From Haematococcus lacustris (taxonomy: Eukaryota; Chlorophyta; Chlorophyceae; Chlamydomonadales; Haematococcaceae), in contig JASKMD010000022.1 in NCBI GenBank assembly GCA_030144725.1, forward strand, positions 1-64,000: a DNA stretch of 64,000 bases, written 5' to 3'. The notes under the pieces are model-generated. The model was given only the letters and a program-made list of their open reading frames with translations. It was not told where the DNA came from and did not search any database. Shown piece by piece: positions 34,601-44,717 of this stretch (within the stretch, counting starts at the first letter, position 1; each line of letters starts with the position of its first letter). The position numbers were made by a program, and so were the translations under genes.

Positions 34601-37369
34601 CAACAACACCAGTATAGCTTGAGCCTGTTGCCTCCCTGCTTGCTCCCTTGCCTGCTTGCCTGCCTGGCTGCTTCCTTGCCTCTTTGCCTACGTGTCTGTC
34701 TGCCTGCCTCCCTGCCTGCCTGTCAGCATGGCTGTAGCAGCAAAGGAGCAGCACTTGTCACATGCCAGCATGCCAGCAGCAATAGGGCAGCAGCAGTTCT
34801 AGGGTAACAGTAGTAGTAGCATGGAGATGGCAGTTGAGGAAGGGGACAAACCTGGGCATCAGCAAGACAGCAGGCCAGCAAGGCAATTGGATGGTGAAAG
34901 CCCAGTTCAACAGCGCAACACATCACTTTGTTGAAATTGGGCACGACAGTTACAGGGTAGCAAGACATCAAGGCATGGTAGCAAATTGCATGACACAGCG
35001 GCAGGTTGTCAGTGTAGGTGGAGTTGCAGGAGGCATGTAGAGATACGGCAACAGAATGCTGTTGTGCAGCGCAAGGTTGTGGTGGTCTTGCTGTAGGCAT
35101 GTGGAATTGCGCAAGCAGACATGCAATGTTGGAACAGTGGTCATGCATTGCAAAAGTGGGCATGATAGGGCAACATCAGAGCAGTACGGCATCTGATCAC
35201 AATACAACATAACTAAAGCAGTTGGACACCATGTGAGCTTCAGGCAACAGGCAGCTGGTGAAGATGAGGCACTATCAAGGCAGTAGGGAAGACAGACAAG
35301 CGTTGTAGGTACGCTCCAAGTGACATGGTGGGGTGATGCTGCAAACATGCAGTGGTGCAGAAACACCCTTGCCAGCAATGATGAGTGATGCAGCAATAGG
35401 CATGCAGGGGTTCAACATTGTGCAGGTGGTACAGCAACAGCTAGTGGGGTTTAGAAAAGCAGTAAACAACTGGGGCACCAACAGTCAGGTAGTGGTGCAA
35501 AAGCTCGCATGCACTGGCTCACGGAGTAAGCATGCAGCAGTGCAGCAACTTGTGAGTGTTGGGGCATGTGCAGGTTGTGTGTAACAATGCTGCATGTACA
35601 GTGCCCCACCCCAAGGTGCAGCAACAGGCACATGGTGGGACATGGTGGGTCCTGCGTCCTGTCACCAGGCTCATGGTGGGTCCTTGTTCTTGGCACCAGC
35701 CTCATGATGGGTCAAGGTACAACAGCAGTTTAGTGCACATGGCCTATTTGTTGGGAAATAGGCAAATAGGCAAAGCAGTTGCTGCACTAGTTGTTGTCTA
35801 ATGCTGTCTGTCAGGGGACAGCTCCCCAAAGTACATCATTGCTGGAATGTTCTTACCTGCGCCTCCTTGTCTGCGCCTCTGTGCGGCGCTGAAGCACGTT
35901 TGGCTGCGATTGCAACCAGGCCAAGGCAACAGCTAGCAAGAGCAACCATACAGCTACACATTCTCTGTGAAATGCATGCAACACTGATGTCTTCCAACAA
36001 TATGTGCCTGCTCCTCATCAGAGCTCTGGGCCAAACGCCGAAATTTAACTTGGAACAAGCAAAGCAGGGGCAGGTGCAGTGAATGAAGCCATGCCAGGGG
36101 GGCGTGAAGGCATTAACGATGTTGTCTATGATGCACAGTATTGCAGCAAACCTGGTGTGATGCATGCAGTGTGGTGTGGTTGTGTGTGTTACTTTGCCTT
36201 GTCACACTGTTAGGCTTGCATAAGCCCACAACACAATATACCTATCAAAGCCTCCGTGGATTGTGCAGGAGAGGCCTCTTTAGCCTGCTGTGCAGCACGC
36301 CCACTTGCACCAGGCTGCAAGGCGGCCTGCATGACACACGAGGTGCAATTACAGGTGTTGTTGTTGTACAGGTTGCTCATCCACTTGGCATGGGATGTCA
36401 ACCCACCCCTGTGCTGGATTGGGTGGTTGTTGGAGATTGAAGCGTACACGTCATCATGCGCTTGTGTGTAGCCTGCATCAACACATGCAACAGCTTGCAT
36501 CACATCTTTAACATAATAAGCAACATAACAGTTTGGAAGACTGCATGTGTAGGGTGTCCCACCGTGGTTGACGCTGCAGGCTTGACCTTGGCAGGTTTTC
36601 CATTCATCGATGTGACATATACCGCGTTTGCTGCATTTATATCTTGCTGCAGCTCTGGTGTGAGTGTGATTGGAAACTCTGCACTCAAAAGCACAACATG
36701 CTTGACAAACACAAACATGTGGAGATGCATTGTCACATAGTTGTAGGCTTTGCTATGTTTACTACTTGTATTCACCTACGTGATTTGACAAACACATTGT
36801 ACAGGTTCCGCAGACACTCCATGCCGCGTGGCACAGCACAAGATCCCTGGACCCCCAAGGAAGCCAGGCCTGGATAGTGCTCTGTGGCCTTGCTGTACAC
36901 TGTGACCCATTCCTCCTGGGCCTGTTCAGTCTTTTTATTGAACATGTCTCGTGCTTTTGTCACCAGGCTGTGCGCAAGTTGCAAGAGTGGGGGTGATGTT
37001 AGCAGGGTGCAGCAGTTGTAGGTGTGGCTGTAAGAGGCAGTGGCACACTCACTCCTCCACTAAGGCGGTCATTGCAGCTTCCAATGGAGGGAAGGTGCTT
37101 TTAGATAGGTCCATGCTCATGATCATTAAGGCAACGATGATCCACAGCCTGGCCTTGTCAGAAGTAGCATCCTGCACTCCATAGCGTCATTTTATGTTCA
37201 GTCAATACTTATGTGCTACATGTGCATTGTGCTGTACCTTCAAGTTCATCACGACCTTCACGACAGGCGACACAAACGAGGACAATCTAAAACGCCTGCC
37301 CTTTGCATCCTCGCCCTCCAAGTCGCCGCTGTTGAATGCCGCTGGGAAGGTACCGATTTCATTTGACAT
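31630..37369 (-). CDS. nine-exon gene of unknown function, left-arm copy
   Basis: Family not recognised. Exons inferred from GT-AG sites: 37369-37238, 37171-37053, 36967-36776, 36678-36242, 36125-35857, 33882-33793, 33707-33562, 33461-33102 and 32940-31630. All eight junctions agree in phase (0,2,2,1,0,0,0,0) and predict about 1,018 residues. Residues 148-200 hold a Cys pattern C-x5-C-x7-C-x4-C-x10-C-x4-C, followed by further clusters (NTCNCTSC; HCTCPCFACSK), perhaps metal-binding. Exons 6-7 (about 384-462) form a coiled coil; exon 9 has a Ser/Asp-rich stretch, a Lys/Arg-rich nuclear-localisation-like stretch (PKRHLSSKQRASKKQ) and a basic tail. Exon 7 is 146 nt where 147 would keep the frame: near 33634 a four-A run seems one base short, giving an early TGA. 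It is therefore either a recent pseudogene or a sequence error. The start ATG (37367-37369) follows an in-frame stop. Confidence 0.6.
33883..35856 (-). other. intron 5 of the nine-exon gene, left copy
   Basis: 1,974-nt intron with GTAAGA donor and GTTGTAG acceptor. It is filled with degenerate TGCAGCA/CATGCA-type repeats and a CAG/CAGG-rich stretch (34430-34760) recalling the composite satellite at 18461-24190. Open frames within it are not credible genes. Confidence 0.55.
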
Positions 37370-37589
37370 TGCTGTCCGTTAGGGCACGCTAACTTCTGTT
37401 GTGTGGCTTTGACTCACTCGCCTTGAAGTGGTGGACTGTACCGAAGGTCATGCAAGCCGTGATATTTGTTGTTTTCAGTGACCCTAGGCCACATTGAAAG
37501 AAACAAATGCCCAGTACGTGGTGTGCTGCTGCAGGCACCAATGCAGGCAGGACTGTAGGCACGTGTGCAGGCACTGACGCATTCACGGT
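37370..37589. other. 5' flank of left gene copy
   Basis: About 220 bp between the proposed ATG and the 12-bp array, mirrored at about 38095-38314. Any promoter for the gene would lie here or inside the array; I recognise no defined element. Confidence 0.4.
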
Positions 37590-37754
37590 TGCAGACATGG
37601 GCACAATCACGAGTGCAATCACAAGTGCAGTCACGGGTGCAGTCACAGGTGCGGTCACGGGTGCATTGACCGCTGCAGTGACGAGTGCAGTAACGATGCA
37701 GTCACGAGTGCAGTCAAGCGTGCAGTCACGAGTTCAATCACGAGTACAGTCATG
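37590..37754. repeat. 12-bp minisatellite, apex left
   Basis: GTGCAGTCACGA-type units leading into the central telomere tract; up to 37727 it is mirrored at 37957 onward. Confidence 0.88.
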
Positions 37755-37956
37755 AGGGTTAGGGTTAGGGTTAGGGTAAGGGTTAGGGTGGGTTAGGGTT
37801 AGGGTTGGGTTAGGGGTTAGGGTTAGGGTTAGGGTTAGGGTTAGGGTTAGGGTTAGGGTTAGGGTTAGGGTTAGGGTTAGGGTTAGGGTTAGGGTTAGGG
37901 TTAGGGTTAGGGTTAGGGTTAGGGTTAGGGTTAGGGTTAGGGTTAGGGTTAGGGTT
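37728..37956. repeat. palindrome apex: interstitial telomere tract 4, (TTAGGG)n
   Basis: 229-bp non-palindromic spacer: 27 bases of the 12-bp repeat, then about 202 bp of TTAGGG (37755-37956). This is the only tract with the G-strand motif on the plus strand, i.e. oriented as a right-hand chromosome end, yet mirror-image sequence follows immediately. Confidence 0.97.
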
Positions 37957-38140
37957 GACTGCACGCTTGACTGCACTCGTGACTGCATCGTTACTGCACT
38001 CGTCACTGCAGCGGTCAATGCACCCGTGACCGCACCTGTAACTGCACCCGTGACTGCACTTGTGATTGCACTCGTGATTGTGCCCATGTCTGCAACCGTG
38101 AATGCGTCAGTGCCTGCACACGTGCCTACAGTCCTGCCTG
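37957..38140. repeat. 12-bp minisatellite, apex right
   Basis: Mirror of the left apex array, GACTGCACTCGT-type units, grading into degenerate units toward 38140. Confidence 0.88.
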
Positions 38141-40024
38141 CATTGGTGCCTGCAGCAGCACACCACGTACTGGGCATTTGTTTCTTTCAATGTGGCCTAA
38201 GGTCACTGAAAACAACAAATATCACGGCTTGCATGACCTTCGGTACAGTCCACCACTTCAAGGCGAGTGAGTCAAAGCCACACAACAGACGTTAGCGTGC
38301 CCTAACGGACAGCAATGTCAAATGAAATCGGTACCTTCCCAGCGGCATTCAACAGCGGCGACTTGGAGGGCGAGGATGCAAAGGGCAGGCGTTTTAGATT
38401 GTCCTCGTTTGTGTCGCCTGTCGTGAAGGTCGTGATGAACTTGAAGGTACAGCACAATGCACATGTAGCACATAAGTATTGACTGAACATAAAATGACGC
38501 TATGGAGTGCAGGATGCTACTTCTGACAAGGCCAGGCTGTGGATCATCGTTGCCTTAATGATCATGAGCATGGACCTATCTAAAAGCACCTTCCCTCCAT
38601 TGGAAGCTGCAATGACCGCCTTAGTGGAGGAGTGAGTGTGCCACTGCCTCTTACAGCCACACCTACAACTGCTGCACCCTGCTAACATCACCCCCACTCT
38701 TGCAACTTGCGCACAGCCTGGTGACAAAAGCACGAGACATGTTCAATAAAAAGACTGAACAGGCCCAGGAGGAATGGGTCACAGTGTACAGCAAGGCCAC
38801 AGAGCACTATCCAGGCCTGGCTTCCTTGGGGGTCCAGGGATCTTGTGCTGTGCCACGCGGCATGGAGTGTCTGCGGAACCTGTACAATGTGTTTGTCAAA
38901 TCACGTAGGTGAATACAAGTAGTAAACATAGCAAAGCCTACAACTATGTGACAATGCATCTCCACATGTTTGTGTTTGTCAAGCATGTTGTGCTTTTGAG
39001 TGCAGAGTTTCCAATCACACTCACACCAGAGCTGCAGCAAGATATAAATGCAGCAAACGCGGTATATGTCACATCGATGAATGGAAAACCTGCCAAGGTC
39101 AAGCCTGCAGCGTCAACCACGGTGGGACACCCTACACATGCAGTCTTCCAAACTGTTATGTTGCTTATTATGTTAAAGATGTGATGCAAGCTGTTGCATG
39201 TGTTGATGCAGGCTACACACAAGCGCATGATGACGTGTACGCTTCAATCTCCAACAACCACCCAATCCAGCACAGGGGTGGGTTGACATCCCATGCCAAG
39301 TGGATGAGCAACCTGTACAACAGCAACACCTGTAATTGCACCTCGTGTGTCATGCAGGCCGCCTTGCAGCCTGGTGCAAGTGGGCGTGCTGCACAGCAGG
39401 CTAAAGAGGCCTCTCCTGCACAATCCACGGAGGCTTTGATAGGTATATTGTGTTGTGGGCTTATGCAAGCCTAACAGTGTGACAAGGCAAAGTAACACAC
39501 ACAACCACACCACACTGCATGCATCACACCAGGTTTGCTGCAATACTGTGCATCATAGACAACATCGTTAATGCCTTAACGCCCCCCTGGCATGGCTTCA
39601 TTCACTGCACCTGCCCCTGCTTTGCTTGTTCCAAGTTAAATTTCAGCGTTTGGCCCAGAGCTCTGATGAGGAGCAGGCACATATTGTTGGAAGACATCAG
39701 TGTTGCATGCCACTCGTGGAGAATAAGGGCTGGTTGGCTCGGCAAACTTGCGAGTTGAGGTCTGAGACTTGGCATGTAGGCTGCTGTGACCTAGTGGAGG
39801 AGAAGACTCCCTTGGGCCAAGGTGAAATTCTTGGTCATTGCGGTGCTGCTGGACCATCAGCTGGGCCCTCACCCCGAATTTGGCTAAGGGAGATGGTGCT
39901 TACTGACTGAAGTGACTTTTTAAAATTTCTGAGTATGAGGAGTTGTCAGGCACCAGAATAGAAGCACAACCTAGTAGGTAGCATGTGCAAAGTCAGTGCC
40001 AGTAAGAAATGGGGGCCAGTTTAC

Positions 40025-40320
40025 TGAAACCCTGCACACGATATATTCTCTCTTTGAGGCACAATTAGCCTTTGAAACCTTGTGCAGGGTTTCAATTGAC
40101 GCTGTGCAGGGTTTGCTGACCTCGTGCAGGGTTTGGCTAACCTAGTGCAGGGTTTCGCTGACCTTGTGCAGGGTTTCGATTAAAGCATTGATATTTTCTA
40201 AGTCAACTCTGACCTCGTGCAGGGTTTCGCTAACCTAGTGCAAGGTTTCGTTCCTTGTGTTGATTCCTTCTAAGTCATTGAAAGACGCTGTGCAGGGTTT
40301 CGCCAACCCCGCTTTGTGCA
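40025..40320. repeat. left subterminal repeats (GTGCAGGGTTTC)
   Basis: About eight copies of (C/T)(T/C)(C/T)GTGCAGGGTTT(C/G) spaced roughly 20-40 bp, in the opposite orientation to the right-end cluster. A lone opposite-oriented copy lies at 40028. Confidence 0.8.
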
Positions 40321-40879
40321 TGTGACTTGCATGCAAGAGCGCGAAAACTGACGGGCTTGGTATTGGGATCTGCGCTAGCTGCCACCAAGCATGCCGTTGG
40401 TGTGCCATGAGGTCGCGAGGAGCCATGAGAGGAACCATGTCGACCTCGCAAAGCCCGCAGTAATGCAGCAACACGCAACACGCGACACGTCCATCCCAAA
40501 CTTAGCAGCAGCGACATCGACAGCGCCCAAATGCGCAGCCTCGCAGCCGGCCATGAAATGCGGTCCAGCTAGCCTTCGCAGCCATCAGTCGTCAGCCAAG
40601 AGGCCAGCATGCAGCTCGGTTTCGCAGCCATTAGCGATCAGCGAAAGGAATAGGGTATTTGTGATCAAGCACAGAATTGAGGGCGAACGGCACAAAGGTA
40701 GATTGCAAAGGTGCGATGCATAGATGCGACTCTGAGGTGCGACCGCGAGGTTGGAGCGTGGCATGTGTCATGTGCCATGTGTTGCTTGAGCAGGTTCGGT
40801 GCCAAGGCGCAGTGGCACCTTCCAACAGCCAGAAGCAGCAACCACAACGGCAACAAGTAGCGGCAGCCAGGGCGGCGGA

Positions 40880-42430
40880 CAAGAGCAAAAGCGTACCCTC
40901 CTCCCTCCTCGCTCTTCCCTCCTCCCTCCTCCCTCTTCGCTCTTCCCTCCTCCCTCTTTCCTCCTCCCTCCTCCCTACCACACTGCCCACCACCACCTGC
41001 CAGGACCCCCACTCCCCCTCTCCCTCCCCCTAAGGAATGATCAAGGGACCGCATGGAGCAAGCAGTGAGTGGCTAGCCCCACGCACACAAGTGAACCCTT
41101 GTACCCAGCCTAACCGCTAGCACGCCCCTTGTTCAGGTCTAATGGTCAGCTCAGCAGCCAGAGCGGCAGCAAGGAGCAATAGGCCCCCTCCCCTCCCCCT
41201 CCACTCCACTCCACTCCACTCTCCTTTCCCATGCCTCTTCTCCCTCCTCCCCCTCACCTCCTCCCCCTCACCTCCTTCCCTCACACCCCCCTCCTCCTCC
41301 TCTCCCTCACCCTTACCCAGGCCAGGAGTGCACATAGTAGGACAGGACCCAGGACCGGACAGTAGGACAGTAGGACAGTAGGACAGTAGGACAGTAGGAC
41401 AGTAGGACAGGACCCAGGACAGGACCCAGGACAGGAGTGCACACCCTCACCCTCACCCTTGGTGGCACCACCTGCCAGACCTACCACTTACCAGGAGGCG
41501 CAACCAAGAGGAGCAGCCAAGAGGAGCAGCCAGGAGCGGCAGCCAGGAGCAGCAGCTAGGAGCGGCAGCCAGGAGTGGCTGCCAGGAGGCATGGGCAAGG
41601 CAAGTGGTTGGCCAAGGCCAAGAGGCCCATGCCCCCCACAGCCAGGAGGCACAGCCAGGAGGGAGGAGCAGCAGCCAACAAGGAGGCAGCAAGGAGTCAG
41701 CAATGGCACATGGAGATAACAGTGAGTGGCCAGCCCCTTGCACATCAGTGGCCCCCATTGCCCAGCCTTACCGTGAGCACGCCCCTTGTTGCTTGCAGGT
41801 GTGACGGTCACACGCCCACCCCTTGCCAATCAGGACTTCCGGTGGGTGCACATGCTTTGGTGGTGTCAGCCTAGCATGCCCAGTTCTGGTCATGCATGTC
41901 CTTGTTCATCAGCTTGCTAGCAAATGTTTGCGTGCAAATGTCGACAGCAGGAGCATGACAGGTGTAGCAAGGACAGGTGTAACAAGGAGCCAGCATGGAG
42001 TCTGCAAGGCATGACATGGAGCAATGGTGTAAGTGGCCAGCCCCTGCACAAGAGTGGTCCCCAATGCCCAGCCTAAATGCAAGGTTGCCTCTTGTTGGTT
42101 GTAGGTTTGATGGTCGAACTCCTGCCCATTGCCCTCTTGCCCCTTCCCCCTTACCTCCCCCGTCTCACCTTGCAGCCTTCCCTCCCCCGTCTCACCTTCC
42201 CTACCCCACGTAGCAGCCCTTGGCGTAGCAGCCAGGAGTTGGGTGCTATGGGGCAGTAACCGCCAGCCCACCCCTTGTTGTTGAAGGTTTGACGGTAACC
42301 CTCCTGCTTTTTGGCCCCTTCCTCCTTCCCTCTCCTGTCCCACCACCAACACCACCACCTCCCAGGCCATCACTACAAGGCAGCAGCCGGGCAACAGCCC
42401 TTACCTTATCCCAAGCAATGACACAGCTAC
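40880..42430. other. interior of DNA transposon: pyrimidine-rich runs and diverged internal repeats
   Basis: CTCCCTCCT-rich stretches (40880-41030 and 41170-41320), an ACAGTAGGAC decamer run (41340-41440), an AGGAGC-AGC-GCC run (41500-41720) and about three diverged copies of a block with GTGAGTGGC and CACGCCCCTTGTT (around 41070, 41725 and 42030). No transposase motif is visible. The open frames on both strands are compositional. Confidence 0.6.
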
Positions 42431-42844
42431 CAGGTGTGGCAAGGCATGTGTAGCCCTGAGTCAGCTGCCATGTGTCATGAGGTGCATGGCTTCCTTAGCC
42501 ATGTGTTTGCTGCTGTTCGTCGTAAGTATATAGTTTGAATAGCCATGAGTCAACTGGTATGAGATGAGCAATGCATGGCGTGTGTAGCAGTGTGTCAGTT
42601 GCATGGCATGAGATGGGAGGTGAATGGCGTGTGCAACCCTGAGTCTAGTGGCTTGTGTCATGTGGTGCATTTCAGAGTGCAAACAGCAGTTATTAGCCAT
42701 GAGTAAGTTTGTGTGCTAGGCATGACTCTACAGGTGATGCCGTGTGATGTTACATTAATGTAGGAGGCCACATGTGGCAGCAGATGTCAGCAGGCATGTA
42801 GGTTGTAAGCCAATGCTGACTATACACTCATGCTTTGATACCTG

Positions 42845-43225
42845 GTGCACGGTCTATGAAACCCTGCACTAGGTCTTTGAAACCCTGTGCAAGGTCAGCG
42901 AAACCGTGCACACGGTCAGAAAAGCCTAGGAACTGAGCCACACCAAACCCTGTGCACGGTCTATGAAACGCTGTGCACGGTCTATGAAACCCTGCACACG
43001 GTCAGCGAAACCTTGAACACGGTCAGAAACGCCTAGGAACTGAGCCACACCAAACTCTGTGCACGGTCAATGAAACCCTGTGCACGGTCTATGAAACCAT
43101 GCACACGGTCAGTGAAACCCTGCACACGGTCTTTGAAACGCTGCACACGGTCAGGAACTGGCTTGACGGCCACCTAGGGGCTGAGCCAGTTGAAACCCTG
43201 TGCACGGTTTGGCGAAACCCTGCAC
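42845..43225. repeat. right subterminal repeats (GAAACCCTG(T)GCACGGTC)
   Basis: More than ten copies of GAAACCCTG-GCACGGTC, the inverted counterpart of the left cluster. Confidence 0.8.
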
Positions 43226-44033
43226 AAGGTTTGAACGCTTCAGCTAAAGGCCGATAACAGCCCAACCACGTCGATTAAAGTCATGAAACATATAGCGATG
43301 GGACGGCCTTTGAAAGGGCTATCTGCAGTCCCCCTTAACTAAAATCGCCGACTCGGCCTTATTCTCCACGAGTGGCATTACACAGAGAATGTGTAGCTGT
43401 ATGGTTGCTCTTGCTAGCTGTTGCCTTGGCCTGGTTGCAATCGCAGCCAAACGTGCTTCAGCGCCGCACAGAGGCGCAGACAAGGAGGCGCAGGTAAGAA
43501 CATTCCAGCAATGATGTACTTTGGGGAGCTGTCCCCTGACAGACAACATTAGACAACAACTAGTGCAGCAACTGCTTTGCCTATTTGCCTATTTCCCAAC
43601 AAATAGGCCATGTGCACTAAACTGCTGTTGTACCTTGACCCATCATGAGGCTGGTGCCAAGAACAAGGACCCACCATGAGCCTAGTGACAGGACGAAGGA
43701 CCCACCATGTCCCACCATGTGCCTGCTGCTGCACCTCATGGTGGGGCACTGTACATGCAGCATTGTTACACACAACCTGCACATGCCCCAACACTCACAA
43801 GTTGCTGCACTGCTGCATGCTTACTCCCTGAGCCAGTGCATGCGAGCTTTTGCACCACTACCTGACTGTTGGTGCCCCAGTTGTTTACTGCTTTTCTAAA
43901 CCCCACTAGCTGTTGCTGTACCACCTGCACAATGCTGAACCTCTGCATGCCTATTGCTGCATCACTCATCATTGCTGGCAAGGGTGTTTCTGCACCACTG
44001 CATGTTTGCAGCATCACCCCACCATGTCACTTG

Positions 44034-44333
44034 TGTAAGGGCGCGCTCCGCGTAGTCCCTTAGTGTCGTCTGGGCTGTCGCGGTTAACCCGAGGCAGCTA
44101 CAGGATATCGGTCACACCGCATTAGTGTGAGTTGGCAGGTTAAGCCTAGCAGCGTAAGCTGTGAGGACAACTGGTTCGATTCCAGGGGGCCCCGTTCTAA
44201 GCCCTAGCCTTCTCACGGTGGTGCCTTGTGGCCGACTGTTTAAGTACCCGCGGCTCGAGTGCCCTCGCGGCCGGCTCAGTGTTACATATGGTTCAAACGG
44301 TCCAACGTCGCCTTTATGAGGCTGCACGTTACA
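44034..44333 (+). repeat. 5' LTR
   Basis: 300 bp, TGTAAGGGCG to GCACGTTACA. It contains ACTGGTTCGATTCCAGG (44170-44186), a tRNA T-arm/B-box-like sequence. Confidence 0.95.
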
Positions 44334-44335
44334 AG

Positions 44336-44353
44336 TGGTTTCCGACCGATAAG
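44336..44353 (+). other. primer-binding site TGGTTTCCGACCGATAAG
   Basis: Starts two bases after the LTR with TGG, complementary to a tRNA CCA end. It shares TGGTTTCC with the non-autonomous element at 26356-29043. Confidence 0.6.
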
Positions 44354-44717
44354 CCAGTTACTGTAAACACTCCGCCTCGACCATGTAAAAGATGGTTCGA
44401 AGTGTTTGCGTGTCTTACACAGTCACTGCAGAGGATTAGGCTCGCGCTGAGCGCTCTTAAACAAAGCCTCGAAACACACAAAACATCGAGCTCGCCGAAA
44501 TGGGGCCGAGAATAAGGCATATCTGGAGACTCTCTATGAGCGGGCCCGTGCATTGTAGGATATGTCGACCTCGCAGGCGAGCGTGACAGTGGCGGAAAAG
44601 CTGTTTAGCGGGACGTGCCTAGTGAGGAGCTCCGGCCGGCCTCCTGGCCCGCGAGGACCTCCTGGGCCGCGAGGACCTCCGCTGCTGAAGCCGTTGCTGC
44701 TGGGGTAAGTCGCGCTG

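Larger units (their letters stand above)
25684..37727. repeat. giant inverted repeat, left arm
   Basis: Mirror image of 37957-57319. Paired coordinates sum to 75684 near the apex, 79350, 86029, 86034, 85986, 86333, 86332 and finally 83003, each step being explained by a specific insertion or array change. Base 25684 pairs with 57319. The left arm contains one LTR element (26356-29043), three extra 212-bp units and four extra 12-bp units. Confidence 0.95.
39711..43374. mobile_element. non-autonomous TIR DNA transposon (CACTC termini)
   Basis: 3,664 bp bounded by 18-bp terminal inverted repeats CACTCGTGGAGAATAAGG. The flanking GC dinucleotide (39709-39710 and 43375-43376) occurs once at the mirror site 35974-35975, so the target duplication is 2 bp. 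Subterminal regions carry clusters of GTGCAGGGTTTC (40025-40320) and its reverse complement GAAACCCTGCAC (42850-43225), as expected for transposase-binding subterminal repeats. No transposase frame is recognisable in the repeat-rich interior. Subterminal repeats and CACT ends recall CACTA/EnSpm-type elements, but those usually end CACTA/G with 3-bp duplications, so the superfamily is uncertain. It disrupts exon 5 of the right gene copy. Confidence 0.88.

Noticed and set aside
40391..42394. Transposase or other gene inside the DNA transposon
   Set aside because: Open frames are low-complexity, overlap on both strands and show no catalytic motif or splice-consistent structure.
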